From Pseudomonas sp. LFM046 (lineage in GTDB: Bacteria > Pseudomonadota > Gammaproteobacteria > Pseudomonadales > Pseudomonadaceae), in contig NZ_JYKO02000001.1 of assembly GCF_000949385.2 (NCBI RefSeq), positions 3,542,769 to 3,606,768 on the forward strand: DNA of 64,000 nt, given 5' to 3'. Shown here piece by piece: positions 20,621 through 30,540 of this stretch. The translations under genes were made by a program, and so were the position numbers. The stretch's first letter is position 1; each line of letters starts with the position of its first letter. The notes beneath the pieces were generated by a model. That model did no database searches. It was not told the DNA's origin and worked only from the letters and a program-made list of their open reading frames with translations.

Positions 20621-20943
20621 CTCGTCGGTCTTCCGCCCTCCAGCACCCGGGAGCGCATCCGAGAGCCCTTCAGCCTTCATCACCGACGATGTCCGCCCCT
20701 GAACGCCTCCGGGATCAGATACCAGCCGTCATGCAATTGCCGCCGCACCTATGCGACAATCCGCGCCCTGTCCGGCATGAACCCCGCCTTCATCTCCCAG
20801 CAATACGGCCACATCGTCCCGATGCTACCGTCGACGTAAGCCCGCTGGATCTATTCCCGCTCCGATTGGAGTGATCGGGAACAGTTGAATATCGGTATCG
20901 GATCGGTAATCAGCCGAAGGCGCCACTTCGTAAGTTATTGATA
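20621..20943 (+). pseudogene. Degenerate tyrosine recombinase (integrase), C-terminal remnant
   Basis: Reading from 20621 gives a continuous phage-integrase C-terminal signature: TRERIREPFS, then ASGIRYQPSCNCRRTYATIR, ALSGMNPAFISQQYGH and IVPMLPST. In intact integrases this region carries the HxxR box, the G-H motif and the active-site tyrosine. Here the histidine of the usual CRHTYAT is Arg, and the tyrosine codon expected after ST is the stop TAA at 20837-20839. Reading through it continues with ARWIYSRSDWSDREQLNIGIG until 20943, again integrase-like. No start codon or N-terminal domain is found. Both catalytic changes mean it cannot be an active recombinase. It marks a former integrated element in the 19.6-20.9 kb region. 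Confidence 0.75.
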
Positions 20944-20953
20944 GGTAAATCCC

Positions 20954-22543
20954 TTGATCTCCACCGCCAACATCACCATGCAGTTCGGCCCCAAGCCGCT
21001 GTTCGAGAACGTTTCCGTCAAGTTCGGCAACGGCAACCGCTACGGCCTGATCGGCGCCAACGGCTGCGGCAAGTCGACCTTCATGAAGATCCTCGGCGGC
21101 GAGCTGGAGCCGTCGGGTGGCCAGGTGATGCTGGAGACCAATACCCGCCTCGGCAAGCTGCGCCAGGACCAGTTCGCCTACGAAGACTTCAGCGTCATCG
21201 ACACCGTGATCATGGGCCACGCAGAGCTCTGGAAGGTGAAGGCTGAACGCGACCGCATCTACTCGCTGCCGGAAATGAGCGAGGAAGACGGCATGGCCGT
21301 GGCCGAACTGGAAGTGCATTTCGCCGAAATGGATGGCTACACCGCGGAATCCCGCGCCGGCGAACTCCTGCTGGGCGTGGGCATTCCGCTGGACCAGCAC
21401 TTCGGCCCCATGAGCGCCGTGGCTCCCGGCTGGAAGCTGCGTGTGCTGCTGGCCCAGGCGCTGTTCTCCGATCCGGACGTGCTGCTGCTGGACGAACCCA
21501 CCAACCACCTGGACATCAACACCATCCGCTGGCTGGAAGGCGTGCTGACCACGCGTAACTCCACCATGATCATCATTTCCCACGATCGTCACTTCCTGAA
21601 CAGCGTCTGCACCCACATGGCCGACCTGGACTACGGCGAGCTGCGCCTGTTCCCGGGCAACTACGACGAGTACATGACCGCCGCCGAACAGGCCCGCGAA
21701 CGTCTGCTGTCGGACAACGCCAAGAAGAAGGCACAGATCGCCGAGCTGCAGACCTTCGTCAGCCGCTTCTCCGCCAACGCCTCGAAGGCCAAGCAGGCCA
21801 CTTCCCGCGCCAAGCAGATCGACAAGATCCAGCTGGAAGAGGTCAAACCGTCCAGCCGCGTGAGCCCCTTCATCCGCTTCGAGCAGTACAAGAAGCTGCA
21901 CCGCCAGGCGGTAACCCTGGAGAAAGTGAGCCAGGGCTTCGACGGCACCCCGCTGTTCAAGAACCTGTCCATGCAGATCGAAGCCGGCGAGCGCGTGGCC
22001 ATCATCGGCCCGAACGGCATCGGCAAGACCACCCTGCTGCGCACCCTGGTGGGTGAAATGACCGCGATGAACGGCGAGGTGAAGTGGACCGAGAGCGCCG
22101 ACGTGGGTTACTTCGCCCAGGACCACGCCGAGGACTTCGAGGACGACATCACCCTGTTCGACTGGATGTCCCAGTGGACCCAGGGCGGCGAGCAGCTGGT
22201 ACGCGGCACCCTCGGCCGCATGCTGTTCTCCAACGACGAGATCAAGAAGTCGGTGAAGGTGATCTCCGGTGGTGAGCAGGGCCGCATGCTGTTCGGCAAG
22301 CTGATCCTGAAGAAGCCCAACGTGCTGGTGATGGACGAACCGACCAACCACCTGGACATGGAATCCATCGAGGCCCTCAACCTGGCCCTGGAGAACTACC
22401 CGGGCACCCTGATCTTCGTCAGCCATGACCGCGAGTTCGTCGGCTCCCTGGCCACCCGCATCATCGAGCTGACCGAGAACGGCGTGACCGACTTCAGCGG
22501 CACCTATGACGACTACCTGCGCAGCCAGGGTGTGATTGTCTGA
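20954..22543 (+). CDS. ybiT: ABC-F ATPase YbiT
   Basis: A 529-residue soluble ABC-F protein with two ATPase domains and no membrane segments. Domain 1 has Walker [10 protein letters not shown] near residue 36, an LRVLLAQAL signature region and [11 protein letters not shown]; the linker [20 protein letters not shown] follows. Domain 2 has Walker [25 protein letters not shown] and [19 protein letters not shown] proteins act on the ribosome. Extensive similarity to E. coli YbiT is evident ([24 protein letters not shown]). No ATG fits the conserved N-terminus, so the start is taken as TTG at 20954 (reading [11 protein letters not shown]), with AGGT 8 bp upstream. An alternative downstream ATG would delete the first beta strands. 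Confidence 0.92.
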   Translation: MISTANITMQFGPKPLFENVSVKFGNGNRYGLIGANGCGKSTFMKILGGELEPSGGQVMLETNTRLGKLRQDQFAYEDFSVIDTVIMGHAELWKVKAERDRIYSLPEMSEEDGMAVAELEVHFAEMDGYTAESRAGELLLGVGIPLDQHFGPMSAVAPGWKLRVLLAQALFSDPDVLLLDEPTNHLDINTIRWLEGVLTTRNSTMIIISHDRHFLNSVCTHMADLDYGELRLFPGNYDEYMTAAEQARERLLSDNAKKKAQIAELQTFVSRFSANASKAKQATSRAKQIDKIQLEEVKPSSRVSPFIRFEQYKKLHRQAVTLEKVSQGFDGTPLFKNLSMQIEAGERVAIIGPNGIGKTTLLRTLVGEMTAMNGEVKWTESADVGYFAQDHAEDFEDDITLFDWMSQWTQGGEQLVRGTLGRMLFSNDEIKKSVKVISGGEQGRMLFGKLILKKPNVLVMDEPTNHLDMESIEALNLALENYPGTLIFVSHDREFVGSLATRIIELTENGVTDFSGTYDDYLRSQGVIV

Positions 22544-22568
22544 TCCGTTCCAGGCTGAAGGCTGCATC

Positions 22569-22596
22569 TGTAGGGGCGAATTCATTCGCCCCTACA
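22569..22596. repeat. Short palindrome TGTAGGGGCGAATTCATTCGCCCCTACA-type
   Basis: A 28-bp near-perfect palindrome, the simplest copy of the family also seen at 17099 and 27374. It lies 26 bp after ybiT and 27 bp before the terminator. Confidence 0.85.
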
Positions 22597-22622
22597 GGGA
22601 ATATTCGCCGCCGCTGGAAACA

Positions 22623-22655
22623 ACAAAGCCCCGCAATTGCGGGGCTTTGTGTTTT
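22623..22655. terminator. Bidirectional intrinsic terminator between ybiT and azoR
   Basis: ACAAAGCCCCGC-AATT-GCGGGGCTTTGT is a perfect 12-bp stem, with GTTTT to the right. It serves ybiT (plus) and possibly azoR (minus), which converge here. Confidence 0.88.
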
Positions 22656-22666
22656 CAGGCGCCGGA

Positions 22667-23275
22667 TCAGGCAGTGGCGAACAGCTCGCCGATCTGCTCG
22701 TTGGCAGCCTTGAGGGCGTTGGCGCGGGGCTCTTCGCCGTAGGCCAGGCCTTCGGCGCGGACGATTTCGATGTCGGTCACGCCGAGGAAGTTCAGCACCA
22801 GCTTCAGGTAGTCCTCATGGGCCTGGCCGCTGACCTGGCCGGAATGGATGCCACCGGCGGTGGAGACGATCACCACCTTCTTGCCACCGGCCAGGCCTTC
22901 AGGGCCGTTCTCGGTGTAGCGGAAGGTCTTGCCGGCGACGGCGATGCGGTCGATCCAGGATTTCAGCTGGCTCGGGATGGTGAAGTTGTACATCGGCGCG
23001 CCGATGACGATGGCGTCGGCAGCCAGGAATTCGTTGAGGGTGGCCTCACCCAGTTCGGCTTCGTGCTTCTGCGCGGCGTCGCGCAGTTCAGCCGGGGTAC
23101 CGCCAGCCACCAGGCTCAGGGCGGACAGGTGGCTCAGGGCGTCGCCGGCCAGGTCGCGATAGGTGACCTTGGCGGCCGGCTCGGCGGCTTGCCAGGCGTT
23201 GATCACGGCGCGGCTGAGCTGGCGGGAGGCGGAGGCGTCGCCGAGGATGCTGGAGTCGAGGTGCAGGAGCTTCAT
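22667..23275 (-). CDS. azoR: FMN-dependent NADH-azoreductase
   Basis: A 202-residue flavodoxin-fold oxidoreductase of the AzoR family. The N-terminus [21 protein letters not shown] carries the FMN phosphate-binding loop, [20 protein letters not shown] is the conserved FMN-binding/dimer region near 94-113, and STAGGIHSG the second flavin-contact loop. It reduces azo dyes and quinones with NADH by two-electron transfer, probably in quinone detoxification. It is convergent with ybiT, and the ATG at 23275 has a GAGGGTTACCCACC leader. Confidence 0.93.
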   Translation of the reverse strand: MKLLHLDSSILGDASASRQLSRAVINAWQAAEPAAKVTYRDLAGDALSHLSALSLVAGGTPAELRDAAQKHEAELGEATLNEFLAADAIVIGAPMYNFTIPSQLKSWIDRIAVAGKTFRYTENGPEGLAGGKKVVIVSTAGGIHSGQVSGQAHEDYLKLVLNFLGVTDIEIVRAEGLAYGEEPRANALKAANEQIGELFATA

Positions 23276-23400
23276 GGTGGGTAACCCTCAGTTAAGGACC
23301 GGCGACGGCCGATCTGATGGGGCAATCCTATCCATGTCGACAAAAGCTGATTAGACAGCGATTTTGTGATTCAGCGTCCTACCCATGGGACAAAACCGCT

Positions 23401-23485
23401 CGTAGGGCGGATCACGCCTCACCGATCCACCATCGGCGGCCGGGTCGAGTACGAAGGGTGGATAGAAGAGCGCTATCCACCCTAC
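23401..23485. repeat. Dispersed palindromic repeat between azoR and DUF1993 gene
   Basis: CGTAGGGCGGATCACGCC at the left and GGGTGGATAGAAGAGCGCTATCCACCCTACA at the right (given here as arms around 23455-23485) match the GTAGGGTGG repeat family. The right half is itself a hairpin, GGTGGATAG/CTATCCACC. Confidence 0.75.
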
Positions 23486-23500
23486 ATGGCACAAGAGGCG

Positions 23501-24007
23501 TCAGACGCCGCCCAGGTAATCCATCTTGCCGACGTCCACGCCGTTGTGGCGCAAGATCGCGTAGGCGGCGGTGATGTGGAAATAGAAGTTCGGCATGGCG
23601 AAGCCCAGCAGGTAGTCGCGGCCGCTGAAGCTGATCTCGCCACTGCGCATCTTCAGGACCACCGTGCGGCTTTCGCTGCCGTCCAACTGGCTGGCATCGA
23701 TGCCCTTGATGAAGTCCAGGGTCTTGGTGATGCGCGCCTGCAACTCCTCGAAGCTGGTTTCGGTGTCAGCCCAGCTGGGCACCTCGACGCCGGCCAGGCG
23801 CGCAGCGCAACCCTTGGCCATGTCGCTGGCGATTTGCACCTGGCGCGCCAGGGGATACATGTCCGGCGCGAGGCGCGACTCGATCAGTACCTTGGGTTCG
23901 ATGCCGCGCGCCTGGGCATTGGCCTCGGCCTTCTTGAGGATGTTGGACAGGTTGCCGAGCATGCGCGCCAGTACCGGGAGGGAGGCCTCGTACATGGACA
24001 GGGACAT
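23501..24007 (-). CDS. DUF1993-family protein
   Basis: A 168-residue protein of the DUF1993 family, which is predicted to have a DinB-like four-helix bundle. Segments typical of the family are SRLAPDMYPLARQVQIASDMAKG near 45-67 (shown in halves: SRLAPDMYPLAR, QVQIASDMAKG), and the C-terminal PNFYFHITAAYAILRHNGVDVGK with the conserved histidines. Function unknown. The ATG at 24007 precedes MSLSMYEASLPVL with GGAGTGATCACC upstream. It is divergent from a LysR gene 150 bp away, which is a likely regulator. Confidence 0.85.
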   Translation of the reverse strand: MSLSMYEASLPVLARMLGNLSNILKKAEANAQARGIEPKVLIESRLAPDMYPLARQVQIASDMAKGCAARLAGVEVPSWADTETSFEELQARITKTLDFIKGIDASQLDGSESRTVVLKMRSGEISFSGRDYLLGFAMPNFYFHITAAYAILRHNGVDVGKMDYLGGV

Positions 24008-24157
24008 GGTGATCACTCCATTTCGGGTGGGGGAAAGAGGCTCAGGTATAGACCCAGTCCGACCATCCGGCAATGACGGCAAGAGTCCCGCCAAACAAAG
24101 CAATGGCGCGAGAATAGGCCTCGGCGCGATACTTCGTCCCACCGACGGGACGATGCC

Positions 24158-25066
24158 ATGCAAGACCTCAATGATCTCCTCTATTTCGCCAAAGTCGTGG
24201 AACACGGCGGCTTCTCCGCTGCCGGCCGCCTGCTGGGGATACCCAAGTCAAGGCTGTCGCGACGCATCGCCGAGCTGGAAGCCCGCCTCGGCGTGCGCCT
24301 GCTGCAGCGGACCACCCGCAAGCTGGCGCTGACCGACGTCGGCGAACGTTACCTGCGCCACTGCCAGGCCATGCTGCTCGAAGCCGAACAGGCCGAGGAA
24401 ACGGTGGCCAGCGTGACCGCCGAACCCCGAGGCCGCCTGCGAGTGTCCTGCCCCGTGGAGCTGGCACACTCGATGCTGAAGACCGTGATCACCGATTTCC
24501 TCCAGCGCTATCCCCTGGTGCAGCTGGACATGTTCCTCACCAACCGCCGGGTGGACCTGCGGGAGGAAGGCGTGGACGTCGCCCTGCGGGTACGCGAGGC
24601 CGGCGATGAGGACCCGACCCTGATCGCCCGCCAACTGCGGCCGGCCCAGGCGTTCCTGGTGGCGGCGCCGAGCCTGCTGGCGGGAGTCAGGATCGAGACA
24701 CCGGACGATCTCCAGCGTCTGCCGGCGCTGGGCGGCCTGGAAGCGGACCGGCGCATTCACCACTACCTGCGGGACAGCCACGGCAATCGCCGGGAAGTGG
24801 TGCTGGAAGCGCGACTGGGGATCGAGGACTTCGACGTGCGCAAGCACGCGGTGCTGGCGGGCCTCGGCTTCAGCATGCTGCCGCAGATGAACTGCGAGGC
24901 CGAACTGCGGGACGGCAGCCTGGTGCGCCTGCTGCCGGAGTGGGACCTGCCCGGCGGCCACCTGCAGGCGGTCTACACCCACCGGCGCGGGATGCTGCCG
25001 GCCGTGCGCGCCTGGATCGAGCACCTGGCGGAGGCCGTGCAGCACAGCCCCCACGTGATTGTCTGA
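24158..25066 (+). CDS. LysR-family transcriptional regulator
   Basis: A 302-residue LysR-type regulator. The helix-turn-helix reads FSAAGRLLGIPKSRLSRRIA near residues 19-38, followed by RLGVRLLQRTTRKLALTDVG, the typical wing and linker start. The effector domain follows from about 90. It resembles the large group of LysR regulators controlling adjacent oxidoreductase genes. The DUF1993 gene and azoR lie upstream on the opposite strand; either could be the target, but the sequence does not show which. Confidence 0.88.
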   Translation: MQDLNDLLYFAKVVEHGGFSAAGRLLGIPKSRLSRRIAELEARLGVRLLQRTTRKLALTDVGERYLRHCQAMLLEAEQAEETVASVTAEPRGRLRVSCPVELAHSMLKTVITDFLQRYPLVQLDMFLTNRRVDLREEGVDVALRVREAGDEDPTLIARQLRPAQAFLVAAPSLLAGVRIETPDDLQRLPALGGLEADRRIHHYLRDSHGNRREVVLEARLGIEDFDVRKHAVLAGLGFSMLPQMNCEAELRDGSLVRLLPEWDLPGGHLQAVYTHRRGMLPAVRAWIEHLAEAVQHSPHVIV

Positions 25067-25164
25067 GCCATCGCGAGCAAGACAACCATTAGCCAGCTTT
25101 CTTTGCCGCCGCGAGTCGAGGATGATGAGCGGCGTTCCCTTCCGCCCCGAATCCAGGTTCTGCC

Positions 25165-26346
25165 ATGAGCACGCCACGGCTGTCCGCGTCCTCCAATACC
25201 CTGCAGATCATCTCCATCGTCTTCTTCACGTTCGTCAGCTTCCTCTGTGTCGGTCTGCCGATCGCCGTGCTGCCCGGCTACGTACACAACGACATGGGCT
25301 ACGGCTCGATGATGGCGGGCATCGTCATCAGTACCCAGTACCTCTCCACCCTCCTCTCCCGCCCGATGTCCGGCGGACTGGCGGACCGCCTGGGCGCCAA
25401 GCGCGCCGTGATGTACGGCATGGCCTGCTGCGGTCTGTCCGGCGTGCTGACCCTGCTGTCCACGTCCCTGGCGCAGGTCCCCCTGGCGAGCCTGGCCCTG
25501 CTGCTGGGCGGCCGGGTGCTGCTGGGGATCGGCCAGGGCCTGGTAGGCACCGGGTCCATCAGCTGGGGCGTGGGCCTGGTCGGTGCGGAGAACATGGCGC
25601 GGGTGATTTCCTTCAACGGTATCGCCTCCTACGGCGCGGTGGCCATCGGCGCTCCCCTGGGCGTGGTGATGGTGGGCGGCCTGGGGCTCTGGAGCATCGG
25701 CGCGCTGATGGCCCTGCTCTGCGCCGTCGCCCTGTTGCTGGCCTGGCCCAAGCGCCCGGCGCCCATCGTCCAGGGCGAGCGGCTGCCCTTCACCAACGTG
25801 TTCCTGCGCATCGCCCCCAACGGCACCGCGCTGGCCCTGGGCTCCATCGGCTTCGGTACCCTGGCCACCTTCATCACCCTCTATTACGCGAGCCTGGGCT
25901 GGGAAGGCGCCGCCTTCTGCCTGACCGCCTTCGGCTGCGCCTTCATCGGCGCGCGCCTGCTGTTCGTCAACAGCATCAAGCACCTGGGCGGCTACCGGGT
26001 GGCCATCGTCTGCCTGGCAGTGGAAAGCCTTGGCCTGTTCCTGCTCTGGGGCGCCACGACGCCCTGGCTCGCCCTGGCCGGCTCGGCGTTGACGGGCGTC
26101 GGGTTGTCGCTGGTCTACCCCGCCCTGGGTGTTGAAGCGGTCAGCCGCATTCCGGCCGCCAGCCGCAGTTCGGCCCTGGGCGCCTACGCGGTATTCTTCG
26201 ACCTGGCCCTAGGCATCGCCGGGCCGCTGATGGGCGCCATCGCCGGCGGAGCGGGCTTCGCCGCCATCTTCCTGGTGGCTGCGCTGATGGCGCTGACGGG
26301 CATGCTGCTGTCCGTGTGGCTGCAGCGCAGCGAATCCAGAACCTGA
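25165..26346 (+). CDS. YhhS-type MFS transporter
   Basis: A 393-residue major facilitator with about 12 transmembrane segments. The first loop carries [17 protein letters not shown], the MFS signature between TM2 and TM3. The fit to the YhhS/UPF0226 branch is good ([33 protein letters not shown]). Members are often called arabinose-efflux-like, but substrates are unproven. The ATG at 25165 is 98 bp after the LysR gene on the same strand. The next gene starts 16 bp downstream, so they may be co-transcribed. Confidence 0.85.
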   Translation: MSTPRLSASSNTLQIISIVFFTFVSFLCVGLPIAVLPGYVHNDMGYGSMMAGIVISTQYLSTLLSRPMSGGLADRLGAKRAVMYGMACCGLSGVLTLLSTSLAQVPLASLALLLGGRVLLGIGQGLVGTGSISWGVGLVGAENMARVISFNGIASYGAVAIGAPLGVVMVGGLGLWSIGALMALLCAVALLLAWPKRPAPIVQGERLPFTNVFLRIAPNGTALALGSIGFGTLATFITLYYASLGWEGAAFCLTAFGCAFIGARLLFVNSIKHLGGYRVAIVCLAVESLGLFLLWGATTPWLALAGSALTGVGLSLVYPALGVEAVSRIPAASRSSALGAYAVFFDLALGIAGPLMGAIAGGAGFAAIFLVAALMALTGMLLSVWLQRSESRT

Positions 26347-26362
26347 AGGAACAGGAGCCACC

Positions 26363-26710
26363 ATGACCCCCGATCAAGTCGCCGCCTTCTGCCTGAAACT
26401 GCCGGGCGCCCGGGAAGACCTCAAATGGGGCAGCAACCGGGTGTTCTCGGTGGCCGGCAACAAGATGTTCGCCATCCTCGATTTCCTCGGCGATGGCCTG
26501 GCCTTCAAGGTCCACAAGGAGCTTTTCCTGGGCTATGTCGATCGTCCGGGCATCGTCCCGGCGCCCTACCTGGCCCGGGCTCACTGGATTGCCATGCAGC
26601 GGCCCTACCCCATGAGTGATGACGAGCTTCGCGACCTCCTCACCCGCTCTCACCAGTTGGTGGTCGCACGCCTGCCGAAGATCCGCCAGGTGGGCCTGCG
26701 GCTCGACTGA
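26363..26710 (+). CDS. MmcQ/YjbR-family protein
   Basis: A 115-residue protein of the MmcQ/YjbR family, a CyaY-like alpha/beta fold sometimes annotated as DNA-binding. Typical pieces are CLKLPGAREDLKWGSNRVF near the start, KMFAILDFLG in the centre, and the C-terminal LLTRSHQLVVARLPK. Function unknown. The ATG at 26363 has AAGGAACAGGAGCC upstream, and the 16-bp spacing to the MFS gene suggests an operon. Confidence 0.85.
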   Translation: MTPDQVAAFCLKLPGAREDLKWGSNRVFSVAGNKMFAILDFLGDGLAFKVHKELFLGYVDRPGIVPAPYLARAHWIAMQRPYPMSDDELRDLLTRSHQLVVARLPKIRQVGLRLD

Positions 26711-26796
26711 AGATGGCCCTGGACGGGCTTTGTTCCAACCGGTTGCTACCTTTTCTCCATGGACCTGCGCCAACCCGCGCCAAGAGACCTGAATCG

Positions 26797-27354
26797 ATGA
26801 GAACCACCGCCATCTGGACCCATCTGTGGAACACCCGAGCGCCCGCCCAGGGCCTGGAAGATTTCCGCCTGGAGGGCCGCCGGGTGGACAGCGCGATGGT
26901 GGCCTTCGACGACGAGGGCAAGCCGTATCGCCTGAGCTACACCCTGGAGTACGAGAAAGGCTGGGAGCCCCGTGCCTTCAGCGCAACGGTTCGCGACGGC
27001 CGTGGCACCCGCAGCCTGGTCCTGCGCCGCGACGGATTGCACTGGTTCGACGCCAACGGCCTGAAGCTGTCTGACCTGTCCGGCAGCCTTGACCTGGACC
27101 TCTGGCCCACCCCGTTCACCAACAGCCCGAGCATCTGGCGACTGTTCCTCAACCCCGGCGAGCGCCGGGAGATCGACGTGGTGTTCGTCGAGGCGCCGCA
27201 GTTGAAGGTGCGGCGCATGCGCCAGGCCTACACCCGCCTGGACCAGATCCACTACCTCTACCAGAACCTCGATGGCAGCGGCTTCGAAGCGGTGCTGAGC
27301 CTGGATGAGGATGGGTTGGTGAACCGGTATCCGAAGTATTTTCAGCGGGCGTGA
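26797..27354 (+). CDS. Putative glycolipid-binding-fold protein (DUF1089 type)
   Basis: A 185-residue protein resembling the putative glycolipid-binding family (DUF1089), whose P. aeruginosa member I recall as PA1994. The beginning TAIWTHLWNTRAPAQGLEDF, DGRGTRSLVLRRDGLHWFDANG, DLDLWPTPFTNSPSIWRL and VRRMRQAYTRLDQIHYLYQN agree with the curved beta-sheet fold. There is no signal peptide. The start at 26797 lies 86 bp after the YjbR-like gene. Actual ligand and role are unknown. Confidence 0.8.
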   Translation: MRTTAIWTHLWNTRAPAQGLEDFRLEGRRVDSAMVAFDDEGKPYRLSYTLEYEKGWEPRAFSATVRDGRGTRSLVLRRDGLHWFDANGLKLSDLSGSLDLDLWPTPFTNSPSIWRLFLNPGERREIDVVFVEAPQLKVRRMRQAYTRLDQIHYLYQNLDGSGFEAVLSLDEDGLVNRYPKYFQRA

Positions 27355-27373
27355 TCGGCGGTTGAACGAACAT

Positions 27374-27473
27374 TGTGGGGGCGAATTCATTCACTGACCG
27401 GACCGCAGGTTCGGCCTCACCAATACCAGGAGGGACGCTACGCGCCCCTTAGCGATTGAAATCGCCCCCACAG
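27374..27473. repeat. TGTAGGGGCGAATTCATTC-type repeat before the RND gene end
   Basis: TGTGGGGGCGAATTCATTC at the left and ATTGAAATCGCCCCCACAGG at the right are imperfect inverted arms. The centre holds ACCGGACCGCAGGTTCGGCC, identical to the inner part of the 17099 copy. Confidence 0.8.
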
Positions 27474-27480
27474 GAATTCA

Positions 27481-30400
27481 TCAAACCGGCGCAGGCTCCA
27501 GCTTGTGGATCGGCCTCCAGCGGCGCAGTTGCTGGTACAGGGTCGGCACCACGAAGAGGGTGAAGAAGGTGCCCACCAGCAGGCCGCCGACGATCACCAT
27601 GCCGATCTGCTGCCGGCTTTCGCCCCCGGCGCCGCTGGCGATGGCGAGCGGCACGGAGCCCAGCACCATGGCGCCGGTGGTCATGAGGATCGGCCGCAGG
27701 CGCTTCACCGAGGCCTCCAGCACCGCTTCATGCAGTTCCATGCCCTGGCGCAGCAACTGGTTGGCGAACTCGACGATCAGGATGCCGTGCTTGGTGATCA
27801 GGCCGATGAGGGTGACCATCCCCACCTGGGAGTAGATATTCAGGGTGCCGCCGAAGAAGGTCAGCGCCAGCAGCGCACCGGCGATGGAGAGGGGCACGCT
27901 GAAGAGAATGATCAGCGGGTCGATGAAGCTCTCGAACTGCGCGGCCAGCACCAGATAGATGAACACCAGGGCCAGGGCGAAGATCAGCGCCACGCCGGCA
28001 CTGGAGTCCTTGAAGTCCCGCGAGGTCCCCGTGTAGTCGAACTGGGTGTCTTCCGGGAACACCGAACGGGCGGCTTCTTCCAGGTGGTTCAGCGCCTCGC
28101 CCAGGGTATAGCCGGAGCCGACGTTGGCGGTGATGGTCACCGCCCGCAACTGGTTGAAGTGGTTCAGCTCGCGGGGCGCCACGGTTTCCCGCACGTCGAT
28201 CAGGTTGGCCAGCTGCACCATGCTGTCGTTGCGCCCACGCACGTAGACGCGATTGAGGTCGTCCGGGTTGCTGCGGTCGACGTTGGCCAGCTGGACCAGC
28301 ACGTCGTACTGCTCGCCGTTCTGCTTGAAGCGCGTCACCTGGCGGCTGCCGAACAGGCTTTCCAGGCTGCGGCCGATGGCGGACACGTCCGTCCCCACCG
28401 CCACCGCCTGTTCGCGGTTGACGCTGACCTTGAGCTGCGGCGAGTTGAGCTTGAGGTCACTGTCCAGGCTTTCCAGCCCCGGATAGTTGCGCACCCGCTC
28501 CATCAGCTGGTCGACGTACTTCTGCAACTCGTCGTACTCCAGGGAAGAGCGGATGACGAAGTTCACCGGCTGGTTACGCGCACTCTGCCCCAGGGGCGGC
28601 CGGTTGATGGGGAAAGCGCGCACGCCGGGGATGTCCCGCAGCTTGGGCAGGAGCTCGTCGCGAATCTCGAACTGGGTGCGCTTGCGGGCATTCCAATCCT
28701 CCAGCTTGAGGAAGGACAGGCCCTGGGCCACGGTGGGGAAGCCCACCACCACCATGTAGCGGTTGGCCTCGGGAATGGAGGCGTAGGCCTCTTCCAGCAT
28801 CTTCGCGTAGCGGCTGGTGTACTCGATGGTGGCGCCGTCCGGCCCGCTGATGGAGCCGACGATGGTGCCGGTGTCCTCGGTGGGCGCCAGCTCGCTGCGC
28901 AGCCCTGAGAACAGCACCAGGCAAAGCGCGAGGATGCCCACCAGCACACCGACAATCAGCAGCCAGGCCCGCAACACCCGCTCCAGTGCGTGGCGGTAGC
29001 TATAGGTGAGGCCATGGAGGAAGGACTCCACCAGGTTGTACAGCTTGCCGTGCCGCTGGGCCCCGTGAGGCTTGAGCAGGTGTCCGCTCATCATCGGCGA
29101 CAGGGTCAGAGCGACGAAGCCGGACACCAGCACGGCGCCCGCCAGGGTCCAGGAGAATTCGGTGAACAGCTTGCCCGAGGTGCCCTGCATGAAGCCGATG
29201 GGTGCGTAGACGGCGGCGAGTGTCAGGGTCATGGCGATCACCGCGAAGGCGATCTCGCGGCTGCCTTTGTAGGCGGCCTGGACCGGCGACATGCCTTCCT
29301 CGATGTGCCGGTGGATGTTTTCCAGCACGACAATGGCGTCGTCCACCACCAGGCCGATGGCGAGCACCATGGCCAGCAGGGTCAGGGTGTTGATGGAGAA
29401 GCCCAGCAGGACCATCAGACTGAAGGCGCCGATCAGCGACACCGGGATGGTCACCAGGGGAATCAGGGTGGCGCGCAGGGAGCGCAGGAACAGGAAGATG
29501 ATCAAGACCACCAGCACCACCGCTTCCCAGATCGTGGTGTAGACGTTGTTGATGGACTCGCGGATGAACAGCGAGTTGTCGTTGGCGATGGTCATCTGCA
29601 TGCCGTCCGGCAGCAGCCCACGAATTTCCGGCAGTGCGGCGTTCAGGCCGTCGGAGATTTCCAGGGGATTGGCCGTGGCCTGCTTCACCAGGCCCAGGGC
29701 CACCGCCGCGCGGCCGTTGAAACGTACGATGCTGCGCTCGTCCGCCGCGCCGATCTCGGCGTGGCCGACGTCCGCCAGGCGCAGCAGGTAGCCACGCTGG
29801 TCGTTGAGGATCAGGTCGTTGAATTCCTCGGGGGTGCGCAGGTCGGTCTCCGACAGCACGCTGAATTCCCGCTGCACCGACTCGATGCGCCCGGCCGGGA
29901 TTTCCACGTTCTGCCGGCGCAAGGCGTCTTCCACGTCCTGCACGGTCAGGTCGTGGGCGGCGAGCTTCTCCGGGTCCAGCCAGATGCGCATGGCGAAGCG
30001 GCGGGCGCCGCGGATCTGCACCTCGGACACGCCCGGAATGGTCTGCAGGCGGTCGCGCACCACCCGTTCCAGGACGTCGGTGATCTCCATCGCCGAGTGC
30101 TTTTCGCTGAAGAAGGCGATCCACACCACCGGCTGGGCGTCGGCTTCCACCTTCTGCACGATGGGCTCGTTGATCTCGTCCGGCAGCAGGCCGCGCACCC
30201 GCCCCAGGCGGTCGCGCACGTCGTTGGCGGCCTCATCGGCGTTGGTGCCGAGGCGGAATTGGGCGGTGATCTGGGTGTTTTCCGAGCGGCTGATGGAGGA
30301 CACGAAGTCCAGGCCTTCGATGCCCGACAGCACGTCCTCGATGGGCTGGGCCACCTGGGATTCCATGATCTCCGGACTGGCGCCGGGGTAGATCACGTTG

Positions 30401-30540
30401 ACCGTGACGATGGGCACGTCGATGTTGGGGTACTCCCGCACCGTCAGCCGCTGGTACGCCAGCAGCCCGAGCAGCACCAGGATCAGCGACAGGACGGTGG
30501 CGAACACCGGCCTGCGAATGCACACATCCGAGAGCGTCAT
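27481..30540 (-). CDS. RND multidrug efflux permease (HAE1 family)
   Basis: A 1019-residue inner-membrane RND pump with 12 transmembrane segments and two large periplasmic loops. The N-terminus MTLSDVCIRRPVFATVLSL is typical. The paired proton-relay aspartates appear in GLVVDDAIVVLENIHRH of TM4, and GPDGATIEYTSRYAKMLEE plus FLFLRSLRATLIPLVTIP are family-like. It exports hydrophobic drugs or other amphiphiles by proton exchange. The start codon at 30540 overlaps the adaptor stop by 4 bp (ATGA), indicating translational coupling. No outer-membrane channel gene is next to it, so it may use a shared OprM/TolC-like partner. Confidence 0.92.
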   Translation of the reverse strand: MTLSDVCIRRPVFATVLSLILVLLGLLAYQRLTVREYPNIDVPIVTVNVIYPGASPEIMESQVAQPIEDVLSGIEGLDFVSSISRSENTQITAQFRLGTNADEAANDVRDRLGRVRGLLPDEINEPIVQKVEADAQPVVWIAFFSEKHSAMEITDVLERVVRDRLQTIPGVSEVQIRGARRFAMRIWLDPEKLAAHDLTVQDVEDALRRQNVEIPAGRIESVQREFSVLSETDLRTPEEFNDLILNDQRGYLLRLADVGHAEIGAADERSIVRFNGRAAVALGLVKQATANPLEISDGLNAALPEIRGLLPDGMQMTIANDNSLFIRESINNVYTTIWEAVVLVVLIIFLFLRSLRATLIPLVTIPVSLIGAFSLMVLLGFSINTLTLLAMVLAIGLVVDDAIVVLENIHRHIEEGMSPVQAAYKGSREIAFAVIAMTLTLAAVYAPIGFMQGTSGKLFTEFSWTLAGAVLVSGFVALTLSPMMSGHLLKPHGAQRHGKLYNLVESFLHGLTYSYRHALERVLRAWLLIVGVLVGILALCLVLFSGLRSELAPTEDTGTIVGSISGPDGATIEYTSRYAKMLEEAYASIPEANRYMVVVGFPTVAQGLSFLKLEDWNARKRTQFEIRDELLPKLRDIPGVRAFPINRPPLGQSARNQPVNFVIRSSLEYDELQKYVDQLMERVRNYPGLESLDSDLKLNSPQLKVSVNREQAVAVGTDVSAIGRSLESLFGSRQVTRFKQNGEQYDVLVQLANVDRSNPDDLNRVYVRGRNDSMVQLANLIDVRETVAPRELNHFNQLRAVTITANVGSGYTLGEALNHLEEAARSVFPEDTQFDYTGTSRDFKDSSAGVALIFALALVFIYLVLAAQFESFIDPLIILFSVPLSIAGALLALTFFGGTLNIYSQVGMVTLIGLITKHGILIVEFANQLLRQGMELHEAVLEASVKRLRPILMTTGAMVLGSVPLAIASGAGGESRQQIGMVIVGGLLVGTFFTLFVVPTLYQQLRRWRPIHKLEPAPV

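Noticed and set aside
20136..20702. Open frame of 188 codons on the plus strand in the small-ORF island
   Set aside because: It lacks a ribosome site, has no recognisable domain, overlaps a better minus-strand ORF and the integrase remnant, and has a composition typical of non-coding GC-rich frames.
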